Below, in pieces: positions 17,015 to 24,628 of a stretch of DNA of 40,407 nt; positions within the stretch are counted from its first letter, which is position 1, and each line of letters begins with the position of its first letter. A model generated the notes under the pieces. The model did no database searches, was not told where the DNA came from, and saw only the letters and a program-made list of their open reading frames with translations. A program made the translations under genes and the position numbers. The DNA comes from Sulfobacillus benefaciens (GTDB lineage Bacteria > Bacillota > Sulfobacillia > Sulfobacillales > Sulfobacillaceae): contig PXYT01000033.1 of assembly GCA_003023725.1 (NCBI GenBank), forward strand, positions 1 through 40,407, given 5' to 3'.

Positions 17015-17132
17015 ACATTGCTTCATGGGTTTGAACAGGCATTATTTACGGGCCGGGAACAATAACCGGGCTATTGCCACAGGTTTTAAAAAGCCTTTTC
17101 TTGAGCTTTGGCGTTACTATGAGGAGGGCAAG

Positions 17133-17834
17133 ATGAGCCGGCCACTGTATTACTGGTACGCCGTTATTCCCTGCATATCCTTTAACCCGGATCAATTTCC
17201 CGTAACCGTCACTTCGATCCCGCTTGAGGTGTTGGCATTTCGCGACTTATCCGCCGTAGTATCGCCCACGGCGGCTCCCCGCGAACTCCTGAATTCGCGG
17301 ACGGCCCGGAAGCACGAACGGATCATGGAATGGATCTCGGAAGTCAGCAGTTACCGAATATTGCCCTTTCGCTTTGGCTCAGTTGTATCCGGCGAGCAGA
17401 TAGAGAGAACGCTGGCTGAACGTTACGACGAATGGTTTCGTACCCTGCAAACCGTGAGCGGGCGCGTTGAAATGAGTCTCAAAGTCCTCCAATCTCGGCC
17501 TCAAGAGATGGCTATCAGCACTCCTGCCCTGCCTTCCTCATATCTGACCCGACGTCTCCGGGAGCGATCACGGCAGCAAGCCTGGCACTGGGAAGCCGAG
17601 TCCATTAATGAGAGAATTCAGCAGCATCTGGAGCCATGGTACATTCGAAAATATGAGAATGTGACGCGCCCCGCGCCGATCCTAATCAACAGTGCGTATC
17701 TCGTGGAGAAGGACACGGTGCCTATGTTCGCCAATGCGATCCGAACACTCATCCGGGAATTTACGGCGTTTCAATGGCTTTGCACCGGCCCCTGGCCCCC
17801 ATACCACTTTGTTACGGAAGGAAGAGCACAATGA
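17133..17834 (+). CDS. Gas vesicle assembly protein GvpF/GvpL (copy 2)
   Basis: A 233-residue GvpL/GvpF protein: YYWYAVIPCIS at the N-terminus, SYRILPFRFGSVVSGEQ near residue 75 as the family signature, and APILINSAYLVEKDTVPMF near residue 190. ATG at 17133 has GAGGAGGGC just before it and is preferred over the longer reading from 17025. It sits in the position of gvpL, before gvpK, and overlaps gvpK by the four bases ATGA. It diverges strongly from the other two copies. Confidence 0.87.
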   Translation: MSRPLYYWYAVIPCISFNPDQFPVTVTSIPLEVLAFRDLSAVVSPTAAPRELLNSRTARKHERIMEWISEVSSYRILPFRFGSVVSGEQIERTLAERYDEWFRTLQTVSGRVEMSLKVLQSRPQEMAISTPALPSSYLTRRLRERSRQQAWHWEAESINERIQQHLEPWYIRKYENVTRPAPILINSAYLVEKDTVPMFANAIRTLIREFTAFQWLCTGPWPPYHFVTEGRAQ

Positions 17835-18181
17835 GTTGGGAAGACGACCGATTGATAATATCTCACGACGGACATCAGGCATTTCGTGACGTCCTTGCCG
17901 AATCAGTGGGGAAAAAATGCCTGGCCATCAATGCCGATACAGAACGACCGGAACAAGGGCTGGCTAAACTCGTTCTCACACTCATTGAACTTCTTCGCCG
18001 TCTGTTGGAACAAGAAGCCTTGCGCCAGATTGATCGGGATCAACTAACAGATACACAAATTGAGCGTATGGGATGTGCTTTCGAGCAACTTGACATACAA
18101 ATGCACCAATTACTGGCAATATTCGGACTCAGTGAGCACGACTTGAATCTTGACCTGGGGCCTTTAGGGACTTTAATGTGA
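17831..18181 (+). CDS. gvpK: Gas vesicle protein GvpK
   Basis: A 116-residue GvpK. GLAKLVLTLIELLRRLLEQEALRQID and LTDTQIERMGCAFEQLDIQMHQL are the conserved helical core. The start ATG overlaps the previous stop; a longer reading from 17774 is rejected. GvpK is an essential accessory protein of gas vesicle formation. Confidence 0.9.
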   Translation: MSWEDDRLIISHDGHQAFRDVLAESVGKKCLAINADTERPEQGLAKLVLTLIELLRRLLEQEALRQIDRDQLTDTQIERMGCAFEQLDIQMHQLLAIFGLSEHDLNLDLGPLGTLM

Positions 18182-18182
18182 G

Positions 18183-18569
18183 GTGAACAAGTTGGGGAAC
18201 AGACCGATAACCATGTCTCAGAGCACTAGTCTAGCGGATTTACTGGAACGGGTCCTGGATAAAGGGGTTGTCATTGCCGGTGACATCACCGTCCTAGTTG
18301 CCGATGTTGAGTTACTGACCATCAAAATCCGGTTGCTCGTGGCGTCAGTTGATAAAGCCATGGAGATTGGCGTCAATTGGTGGCAAGACGATCCCTATTT
18401 GAATATTCGCGCCAAACAGTTAGTAGAACGTAACCGGGAATTGGAAACGGAACTGGCATCATTAAGGCAAGCCAACCTGGAGACCATTCAGACGCGACTT
18501 GATGTGCTCGAATCCGCTTTGAAGAAGCCTGGACCCCGCGATTCCCGGAGAAAGAGCGAGAAACCGTGA
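18183..18569 (+). CDS. gvpJ: Gas vesicle GvpA-like protein GvpJ
   Basis: Up to 128 residues. The GvpA-like core LADLLERVLDKGVVIAGDITVLVADVELLTIKIRLLVASVDKA is followed by a coiled coil (ERNRELETELASLRQANLE) and a basic tail, as in GvpJ. The start is uncertain: GTG at 18183, TTG at 18192 (five bases after AGGTGA, which I favour) or ATG at 18213. GvpJ and GvpM-type proteins probably form the nucleating tips of the vesicle. The stop overlaps the next start. Confidence 0.86.
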   Translation: MNKLGNRPITMSQSTSLADLLERVLDKGVVIAGDITVLVADVELLTIKIRLLVASVDKAMEIGVNWWQDDPYLNIRAKQLVERNRELETELASLRQANLETIQTRLDVLESALKKPGPRDSRRKSEKP

Positions 18570-19345
18570 CAGGGCATGACTTGTGGGTCTATGGAGTGGT
18601 GGCCCAGGGCGATGAAGTGCGGCCTGAAGAACGCAACATCGAAGGTGGGGAAGATTTCGTATGGATTAGGGCAGCCTCGCTTGCCGCCTTGGCGAGTTAC
18701 GTGCCGGCAGCTGACTACAATGAAAAGGCCCTGGCGAGACACCAGGACGATGCCAGCTGGGTTGTCGGTCGGGTTCAGGCTTCCGCCGCAGTGATTGCTG
18801 ACGTTTTCTCACGCCGTGTGATCATTCCTTTTAAGTTTGGGGCCGTTTTTTCCACGCCAGAGAGTCTCCAAAAGCGCCTTCATGAGCAGCGGACCGAATT
18901 TCATGAGTTGTTGAAACGCCTCGAAAATAAGGAAGAGTGGGGCGTGAAAATCTTTGGTTCCATCGAGGCTCAATCCATACGGATGGTGGAATGGAAACTA
19001 GACCAGGCCGTGAAAAATGGCGTGACCTCGGGAAAATTGTATATGCTGAAGAAACAGTTGCGTCAATCCAATCTGAGGGATGCGGAAAGGGATTTGAAAG
19101 AAAAGGCGCGGCGAGTGCATCAGTTGTTGTTGATGTCAACGGACGCCCATCAAATAGGCAAAGCGGCCAGCGAGCCGCCGATTTCCGGTAATTCCGTCTG
19201 TTTGATGAAATCGTCATACTTGGTTTCCAGCTCCGAACGCAATCAGTTTCTCACCCGAATCCACGATGCGGGGCGACAATATGAAGAGTTGCAGGTAAAA
19301 GTTTCGGGACCATGGGCTCCATACAGTTTCTGTCGGACGAAATAA
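18566..19345 (+). CDS. Gas vesicle assembly protein GvpF/GvpL (copy 3)
   Basis: A 259-residue GvpL/GvpF protein starting at GTG that overlaps the gvpJ stop. It has HDLWVYGVVAQGD at the N-terminus, FSRRVIIPFKFGAVFSTPE near residue 90, and CLMKSSYLVSSSERNQFLTRIHD near residue 215. It is the longest of three paralogues. In other organisms extra GvpF/L copies bind different partners, so each copy here may serve a different A/J-type protein. Confidence 0.87.
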   Translation: MTGHDLWVYGVVAQGDEVRPEERNIEGGEDFVWIRAASLAALASYVPAADYNEKALARHQDDASWVVGRVQASAAVIADVFSRRVIIPFKFGAVFSTPESLQKRLHEQRTEFHELLKRLENKEEWGVKIFGSIEAQSIRMVEWKLDQAVKNGVTSGKLYMLKKQLRQSNLRDAERDLKEKARRVHQLLLMSTDAHQIGKAASEPPISGNSVCLMKSSYLVSSSERNQFLTRIHDAGRQYEELQVKVSGPWAPYSFCRTK

Positions 19346-19408
19346 TTGTCCCCACCGGGGACAAATCCAATCACCCAGCACTCGGACACAATTTGTGAAC
19401 CGGAGGTC

Positions 19409-19633
19409 ATGACACAAATGGATGAAGTTCTAACCGAACAGAATGTCACGTTGTTGGACTTGTTGGACAGGATTATTGATCATGGGGTTGTCATTCAAGG
19501 AGAGCTGAAAATTTCGGTAGCCGAAGTCGACCTCATTTATATTAACGTGAAGTTATTGGTGTCTTCGATATCCCAACTCCGGCGAAATCAAAACGACGAA
19601 GACAATTTGACAAACGATGTGACCAATTCCTAA
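19409..19633 (+). CDS. Second short GvpA/J/S-like protein
   Basis: A 74-residue protein with the GvpA-family core NVTLLDLLDRIIDHGVVIQGELKISVAEVDLIYINVKLLVSS. The rib sequence departs from GvpA (AEVDLIYINVKLL in place of [12 protein letters not shown]), so it resembles GvpJ/GvpS minor proteins more than the shell protein. GGAGG precedes the ATG. It is the last gene of the operon. No gvpC, gvpP, gvpQ, gvpR, gvpT or gvpU was seen. Confidence 0.82.
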   Translation: MTQMDEVLTEQNVTLLDLLDRIIDHGVVIQGELKISVAEVDLIYINVKLLVSSISQLRRNQNDEDNLTNDVTNS

Positions 19634-20096
19634 AGATTCATGGACCCGGGAACTCTTCAATGACCTAGACGGTTAACAGAAACCTGCGACATAACGCGGA
19701 TCTGGCTCATAATCTTCCGGCAGTCCGACACCCCTGTTTATCACAGCAAGGGAACCGCCCCCAAGGGTTGATCCACTCAGCGCATTCATACATAGCATCA
19801 GGCCTGTTCGGTGCTCCAGACGCCGCCACTAATCAACGAGTACCGGCGCTGGGCCAAATGAAAAACCATGAAAGTAGGAATGTCGGCGGGCTCTAGGCCA
19901 ACCGCACAGACCGGGCACTGTTGAGTGCGCCCGCCTGCGCGAATAGCCCTTGATTCCCCGAGCGTATTAGTCGTGATCTTGAGGGCAATCCTCAAGGTTG
20001 CCGCCTATCAGATGTTCGTAGGGGGTCGCTGACCGGATGAGTTAGGCACACCTGGTGCTCATAGTCGTCGGGACAGCGAGAAAATGAAGAATCCCG
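19634..20096. other. Intergenic stretch after the gas-vesicle operon
   Basis: No confident gene. A minus-strand frame at 19798-19995 (65 residues, TTG start) contains QQCPVC and reads moderately protein-like, but has only a weak ribosome-binding site. No terminator hairpin with a T-run was seen directly after the last gvp gene. Confidence 0.35.
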
Positions 20097-20651
20097 TTAA
20101 TTTAACAAGACAGCATGGGAGAACCAACCCATCTGTTGTGAGACGGGGTTAATGGCCACGGCCTGATTGGTGACGATGAAAAAGCGGAATCCGAACAAAT
20201 TTCCGGTAGCGGTTGGATCAATCACGCAAGGAATATCATGATATGCCACCAACACACCATCGGGTCCCGCAGCCGCCACCCCAACACGACTTCGGTAGGC
20301 TTCCACGCTTCCCGTAACACCCCCAACCTCGATGGGGCCCAAATTGGGCAACTGCAGCTGATCAGCTATGCTTTTCATCAGGAGCATTTCAAAGGCTCCG
20401 GTATCGAGAATGAAAGGCGCGTTCATTTTTCCGCCAGGTCCCCCCAACTCCGCGAAGAAATGAAAGGCATCGTCGATCACGGCTCCCGTTACCATGACTT
20501 CGGGCTTAACGCTTGAGGAAGGCGAAGAGGCAGGCTGGCTATCATGATCCGGACATCCGCCCAACAATGCTGCCAAATGGCAGAGCATCTCATCCAGCGA
20601 TAGTTCCGGCACAATATCAATGAGCTGGTGCAACGAGCTCCGCTTGTTCAT
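20097..20651 (-). CDS. Small retropepsin-like aspartic protease domain protein
   Basis: A 184-residue protein. APFILDTGAFEML (Asp83-Thr84-Gly85) is the active-site motif of clan AA aspartic proteases, followed by SIADQLQLPNLGPIEVGGVTG, the usual second strand and flap region. The single lobe implies that it works as a dimer, as in retropepsins. Residues 1-30 (SSLHQLIDIVPELSLDEMLCHLAALLGG) form an amphipathic helix; a Ser/Pro linker follows. No signal peptide. AAAGGAGG precedes the chosen ATG at 20651; a longer reading to 20780 is rejected. A sigma-K-like promoter is upstream, so it could act on coat proteins. Confidence 0.65.
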   Translation of the reverse strand: MNKRSSLHQLIDIVPELSLDEMLCHLAALLGGCPDHDSQPASSPSSSVKPEVMVTGAVIDDAFHFFAELGGPGGKMNAPFILDTGAFEMLLMKSIADQLQLPNLGPIEVGGVTGSVEAYRSRVGVAAAGPDGVLVAYHDIPCVIDPTATGNLFGFRFFIVTNQAVAINPVSQQMGWFSHAVLLN

Positions 20652-20777
20652 GGCAAATGTTCCTCCTTTACTCACCTTACCCACCATCAACGTTATTCTT
20701 GAGTGGTGAAATTGTTGGTGATGACACCAACAGCGGGATATCGAAGAGTTCTTATGGCCACTGCATACCGATGAGTC

Positions 20778-20804
20778 CACTTTATGAGGAAAAATGGGAC
20801 CAGT
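20778..20804 (-). promoter_or_regulatory. Sigma-K-like promoter, AC-N16-CATAAAGTG
   Basis: On the minus strand AC (20804-20803), exactly 16 bp and CATAAAGTG (20786-20778) lie about 127 bp before the retropepsin-like gene. Spacing and sequence type equal those of the two sites at 12747 and 13183. Confidence 0.35.
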
Positions 20805-20814
20805 TCGCTTGTGA

Positions 20815-21162
20815 ATGCTTGACGTTCGGTGCGCGATTTTTGATCACCATTTATTGGTCTCGATACCATATTATTCAAATCACTTTAAAGTGTTCTTCTC
20901 ATCACATACCGGCGGAAATATCCGATTCGCCTGCCTATTTGAGATCGGTGCGGCCCAAGAGGAAGTCAATAAATACATCGTAGCGGGATTCTTCTCAGAA
21001 AGGGTCAAAGCGGCAGCCAAAGCTCGGGCTCTTCCCGATGCCATTAACCAGTTTCACGGTCAGCGCCGTACCGCCTCAAGACCTTGGTCCTCACCGAAAG
21101 ATTGCGCAAGCCCTTACTCTAAAAAGATCCCTCTGATCTGTCCGTAGGCCATCTGTTGGCCT
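20815..21162 (+). other. Possible gene remnant ending at a terminator-like hairpin
   Basis: A plus-strand frame of 110 codons (20815-21147) has a protein-like middle (FEIGAAQEEVNKYIVAGFFSERVKAAAKARAL, shown here only as a guide to composition) but no ribosome-binding site. Its stop is at the foot of the hairpin AGGCCA-tctgt-TGGCCT (21146-21162), which is followed by TTCTTT. Another frame overlapping its end reads PYRLKTLVLTERLRKPLL. I suspect a decayed gene; the family is unknown. Confidence 0.2.
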
Positions 21163-21170
21163 TTCTTTGG
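21146..21170 (+). terminator. Terminator-like hairpin AGGCCA/TGGCCT with TTCTTT
   Basis: A six-bp perfect stem with a five-base loop followed by a short T-rich run on the plus strand. No intact gene ends before it, which suggests that a plus-strand transcript once ran through this stretch. Confidence 0.4.
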
Positions 21171-21564
21171 GCGATTTTGCCGGGTGAATACTGCATCTTG
21201 CACTCATTCGATTTGTATTTTATTTCGACATTCCGCCCCAGACTACTTGGAGGTGACGGGTAACAAATTTTCCACATCTTACATATTATGGAATCACAGC
21301 GATAACCCTCGCTAGCACACACAGCTGGACATTACTCAATGTATTCATCAGGAAGAATAACCCTCAACGATATTCAGGAGAATGACAGCCTTTCGCAATG
21401 CCGTGGGTGGCTTTCCGCAAGGATCGGTATTCGGCTACCCAGAACGTTGCTTCGGGTGGGCTCGGTTGAAATAATGGTTTTGATGCCCATGGCATTGAGA
21501 AATCCATATTGCAGAAAACCCCAAATTAGCCCGTGCAAGGGTCTCGGAAAGGAAGTCCTTTATC
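21171..21564. other. Leader region of the DUF1906-type gene
   Basis: No gene is supported. CATATTATG at 21282-21290 with AC 17 bp before it (21263-21264) is a further sigma-K-like match, 275 bp upstream of the next start. The start of that gene has GGAAAGGAAG close upstream. Confidence 0.3.
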
Positions 21565-22662
21565 ATGGCCTTAAATCCTTCACAAGTCTACCTCTATGCG
21601 GCCGACCCGCCTGATTATCAAATTGCCCTGGGCGCCGCAGCGATATCCGGGATTCCCTGGGAACAGGTGATGGGAAATTTCTACGATGCCTGGAATACCG
21701 TGGCGAATGGCAGCTATTTGGTCATTGCCGTAGGCGCTCCAGCGAATAACGCGTTGTACTACAATCCGTGTGGTTGGCCCAATCCATCCCATGAAGCCCA
21801 GGGTTCAACTCCCTTTGATCTGGCCCCGTCACCCGCGGATACCCTGCCAGGACGGAATTGGTATGAAAGTGCAGCGGGAGAATTCGGCTACCAAACTTTT
21901 CTCATTGCGGCAGCCTTTGCCTATTATGCTACCCACGGATCTCTCCCCAGCACTCTATCCTCCTATCCCTCCCCTATCAGTCCCCTGCATGTCTGCGATG
22001 GCAGTCTGGTTGTCGCATTTCCTTCCATATCATCTTGCGTCAACGGGGTGGATTCGGCCACAAATCTCGGTCCTGTGGCAACTTGTCTGAAGAGCCATGG
22101 CTATGATTTTGTGGCGAGATATCTTGGCGGACCTTGTTTTGCCGGCACGCCTTTAACCCGAAGTGAGATCCAGCAACTCACCTCGGCCGGGCTACTCGTC
22201 GCCAGCATTTATTCCGGGGCAAACGGAACGAGCCTGGTTAACTGTGGAACGCAAGATCTCACTCAAGGACAATTGGACGGGAATTCTGCGGCCACACTGG
22301 CCCGAGCGATTGGCCAGCCCGCCGGCACAGCGATTTATTTGGGAATGGAATCGGATCAAACTCATCCGTCTTGGCTCGCTTATGTTCAGGGATGGACCCA
22401 AGCCGTCGCGGCCCAAGGATATATGCCGGGTGTCTATTCGTCGCAAAGTCAGCTAACCACAATTCATGAGCAACCCTGGGGACTCTCTCATCTTCTCTAC
22501 TGGCTTGCCCAATGGACGCACCCAGGCGCCATAACTCCAGCTCCGTGTCCGTCCACCATGTTGAGTTACGCCAGAATGTGGCAATATGTCGGAAACAGCA
22601 GCATGTGCAACACCGCCATTGATGTGAACAGTGCCCAAGGAACAGTGGGGATGTGGTCCTAA
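21565..22662 (+). CDS. DUF1906 (Rv2525c-like) glycoside-hydrolase-fold protein
   Basis: A 365-residue protein. Residues about 155-365 match the DUF1906/Rv2525c-like TIM-barrel family: start GVDSATNLGPVATCLKSHGYDFVARYLGG, then LTRSEIQQLTSAGLLVASIYSG, IYLGMESD (catalytic-type acidic strand), GYMPGVYSS, and a C-terminal WQYVGN...AIDVN. Residues 1-150 are a separate, unrecognised domain (YAADPPDYQIALGAAAISGIPWEQV). No signal peptide, yet such proteins usually act on peptidoglycan or glycans; in Firmicutes many are spore- or phage-associated. Cysteines are unusually common. A role in remodelling cortex or surface glycan is plausible. Confidence 0.72.
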   Translation: MALNPSQVYLYAADPPDYQIALGAAAISGIPWEQVMGNFYDAWNTVANGSYLVIAVGAPANNALYYNPCGWPNPSHEAQGSTPFDLAPSPADTLPGRNWYESAAGEFGYQTFLIAAAFAYYATHGSLPSTLSSYPSPISPLHVCDGSLVVAFPSISSCVNGVDSATNLGPVATCLKSHGYDFVARYLGGPCFAGTPLTRSEIQQLTSAGLLVASIYSGANGTSLVNCGTQDLTQGQLDGNSAATLARAIGQPAGTAIYLGMESDQTHPSWLAYVQGWTQAVAAQGYMPGVYSSQSQLTTIHEQPWGLSHLLYWLAQWTHPGAITPAPCPSTMLSYARMWQYVGNSSMCNTAIDVNSAQGTVGMWS

Positions 22663-23215
22663 AACTCAAGAATTCCCGTCGTGTGGATGTCATTTCGGAT
22701 TTTGTGATGGCCCCCCAGATCACGTCTGCTACTATCGCCCGCCGGTATCGCAAGCCTTCTGAATCTCCCAGAGGGCGGGCGGCGAACGGCCGGCAGTAAG
22801 AGTATGATGCGTGGGCCGACAAATGTCACAGGCGGATTTTTCAAGTGTTACCTCATTATGTGTGGTCCCGTGAGTCCTCCCGCTCAGCGATCTTCCCCAT
22901 GGGAATCCCTTGTGGTGGCATGTTGGCTTCCTGGCGAGACAAACACGCCAGGATGGCCGATCCCGTTTCCACACTCTTATTGTGCCGCGATATGGAAACT
23001 GTCTCCTCCTTTACCCCGGACCCGAACCCGGGCAACCCGAACAAGCGGTGCGAGACGCCACGGTATCTCAATTAAAGAGGAGATGGCCATAGCAGTGAGA
23101 GGACATCAAAATCAGTCCCTTAAACATCCCCGGAATTCTCCAAGCCGAATCAAAACTCTTCGAGCCACTCAAGAGATGGACGCGGGGAGGACAAACCGGA
23201 CAGGAAGAAAAGCCT
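22663..23215. other. Intergenic stretch with no confident gene
   Basis: About 550 bp. Long open frames exist on both strands (for example 22804-23394 plus), but none has a suitable ribosome-binding site and the longest runs antisense through panD. A GC-rich inverted repeat (CGCCCGCC / GGCGGGCG, about 22739-22785) follows the DUF1906 gene and could act in termination. Confidence 0.4.
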
Positions 23216-23260
23216 TGACTGAAGACATCATGTATTCTCACACAACGATGTCTTCAGTCA
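23216..23260 (-). terminator. Rho-independent terminator of the sulfonate/panD operon
   Basis: TGACTGAAGACATC and GATGTCTTCAGTCA form a perfect 14-bp stem around a 17-base loop. On the minus strand it is followed closely by GGCTTTTCTT. It begins 18 bp after the panD-like stop. Confidence 0.7.
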
Positions 23261-23277
23261 TAACAAGGATGAATATC

Positions 23278-23667
23278 TCACTCCGGCACGGTGCGGAAGG
23301 CAATTTCTTCCCGCACGACTTCGGTGATATGGTTGTTTTCGTCGACAAATACCACGGCGGGGCGATGGGATGTCAACTCCTGGTGATCATATAACCGAAA
23401 TCCGATGATGATAACGAGGTCGCCAGGATGAAACAGTCTAGCCGGCGGACCGTTAAGACAGATGTCTCCCCCATGGGGCGGACCGGGAATAATGTAAGTG
23501 TGCCACAATTCTCCATTGGACAAATTGGTGATCTGAACCATTTCGTACGGCAAGAGTCCTGTAGCATCCAGCAACTCTTGGTCAATCGTAATCGAACCCA
23601 CGTAATTCAAATTGGCTTCGGTAACCCTAGCCCGGTGAATCTTTGCAGCCATCATGCGATATTGCAT
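23278..23667 (-). CDS. panD: PanD-like pyruvoyl decarboxylase with altered substrate site
   Basis: A 129-residue homologue of aspartate 1-decarboxylase. The self-cleavage site Gly24-Ser25 (NYVGSITID) is intact, as are Lys9, His11, Thr57 and Tyr58, so pyruvoyl formation is expected. The residue matching Arg54, which binds the substrate carboxylate in the Escherichia coli enzyme, is Leu (NGELWHTYII), and the Ala74-Ala75 pair is Pro-Pro (LNGPPARL). In B. subtilis PanD this stretch reads NGARLETYII. The start was chosen at ATG 23667 for exact family length. No panB or panC is nearby; instead it follows sulfolactate-type genes, so the substrate may not be aspartate. Confidence 0.8.
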   Translation of the reverse strand: MQYRMMAAKIHRARVTEANLNYVGSITIDQELLDATGLLPYEMVQITNLSNGELWHTYIIPGPPHGGDICLNGPPARLFHPGDLVIIIGFRLYDHQELTSHRPAVVFVDENNHITEVVREEIAFRTVPE

Positions 23668-23725
23668 CCCTATGCCCCTTTCTCTCATCCTTTCAATGGT
23701 AACGTGAAATATCAACAGGGAAAAG

Positions 23726-24628
23726 TCATCGCTTCAAGTCCAAAACCTCTTTTATGCCCTCTGCGACGTAGCGAGCAATAGCTATTTGACTATCCTCGGT
23801 CAATCCGGCGATATGCGGAGTGCTCCACACATTCGTCAACATTCGCAGCCTGTCGTCTTGCAAAGGCGGCTCGATCTCGCGAACGTCCAAAATGGCTCCC
23901 CCCAGTTGTTTTGCTTCCAGTGCATGCAATAAGGCCGTCTCATCAATTAATTCTCCTCGGGCAGTATTGATCACGACAGAATGAGAATGTAAACGCTTTA
24001 GTGTGGTCTCATTGAGGAGATGAAAGGTCTCGTGCGTCAAAGGAACATGGAGGCTGAGAATATCTGCCCCCTCTAAGGCCTCCTCCACGGTTTCGGCTTT
24101 CAGTGATCCGGGAACCTCGGCAAACGGATCGAAGATCCTCAGCTTCATACCGAAGGACCGCGCACGATTGATCACGGCCTGGCCCGCCGCTCCATATCCT
24201 ATCACGGCCAACGTCTTTCCTGCGAGCTCCACACCGGACATGTCCCGAACCCATTGTCGCTCCCGAACCTGTAATGTCATTCGAAGAAAGTGGCGCTGAA
24301 AAGCAATGGCCATCCCGATCACATATTCTGCCACAGAAATAGCATTTGCTCCCCGGGGAACAATTAAACCAATATCCCTTTCTCGCAGCACCTCCTGATG
24401 AATGTTGTCGAGGCCGACCCCCAGTCGTCCCACCACTTGTAACAAGGGTGCCCGCTCAATCAATTCGGCATTCACCTGGGTTTTGTTGCGTACGATTAAG
24501 GCCCGGGCTCTGGCGATTTGGCTTAACAAAGCGTTCGAGTCCTGGTGAAGATCGGGATCATAGTAAACCTCATACGAAGACAGGATATCCAAGCCAACAG
24601 GGTGAATCATTTCGGAAATCAGGATCAT
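23726..24628 (-). CDS. D-isomer-specific 2-hydroxyacid dehydrogenase (sulfolactate dehydrogenase candidate)
   Basis: A 300-residue NAD-dependent dehydrogenase of the SerA/2-hydroxyacid family without a C-terminal ACT domain. Seen are the Rossmann motif VIGYGAAGQAV, the substrate/catalytic Arg in INTARGELIDE, the Glu in VREIEPP and the His in TPHIAG. The start overlaps the comA stop by four bases, so the products probably act in one pathway. SlcC, a known sulfolactate dehydrogenase, is of this family. It would oxidise 3-sulfolactate to sulfopyruvate or work in reverse. 3-Phosphoglycerate dehydrogenase is the main alternative. Confidence 0.78.
   Translation of the reverse strand: MILISEMIHPVGLDILSSYEVYYDPDLHQDSNALLSQIARARALIVRNKTQVNAELIERAPLLQVVGRLGVGLDNIHQEVLRERDIGLIVPRGANAISVAEYVIGMAIAFQRHFLRMTLQVRERQWVRDMSGVELAGKTLAVIGYGAAGQAVINRARSFGMKLRIFDPFAEVPGSLKAETVEEALEGADILSLHVPLTHETFHLLNETTLKRLHSHSVVINTARGELIDETALLHALEAKQLGGAILDVREIEPPLQDDRLRMLTNVWSTPHIAGLTEDSQIAIARYVAEGIKEVLDLKR

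Noticed and set aside
19798-19995. 65-codon frame with a CPVC motif
   Set aside because: Only one Cys pair, a TTG start with a weak ribosome-binding site and no family. It is mentioned as part of the intergenic stretch.
22804-23394. 196-codon plus-strand frame
   Set aside because: It runs antisense through the conserved panD-like gene and its terminator, and its composition is not protein-like.
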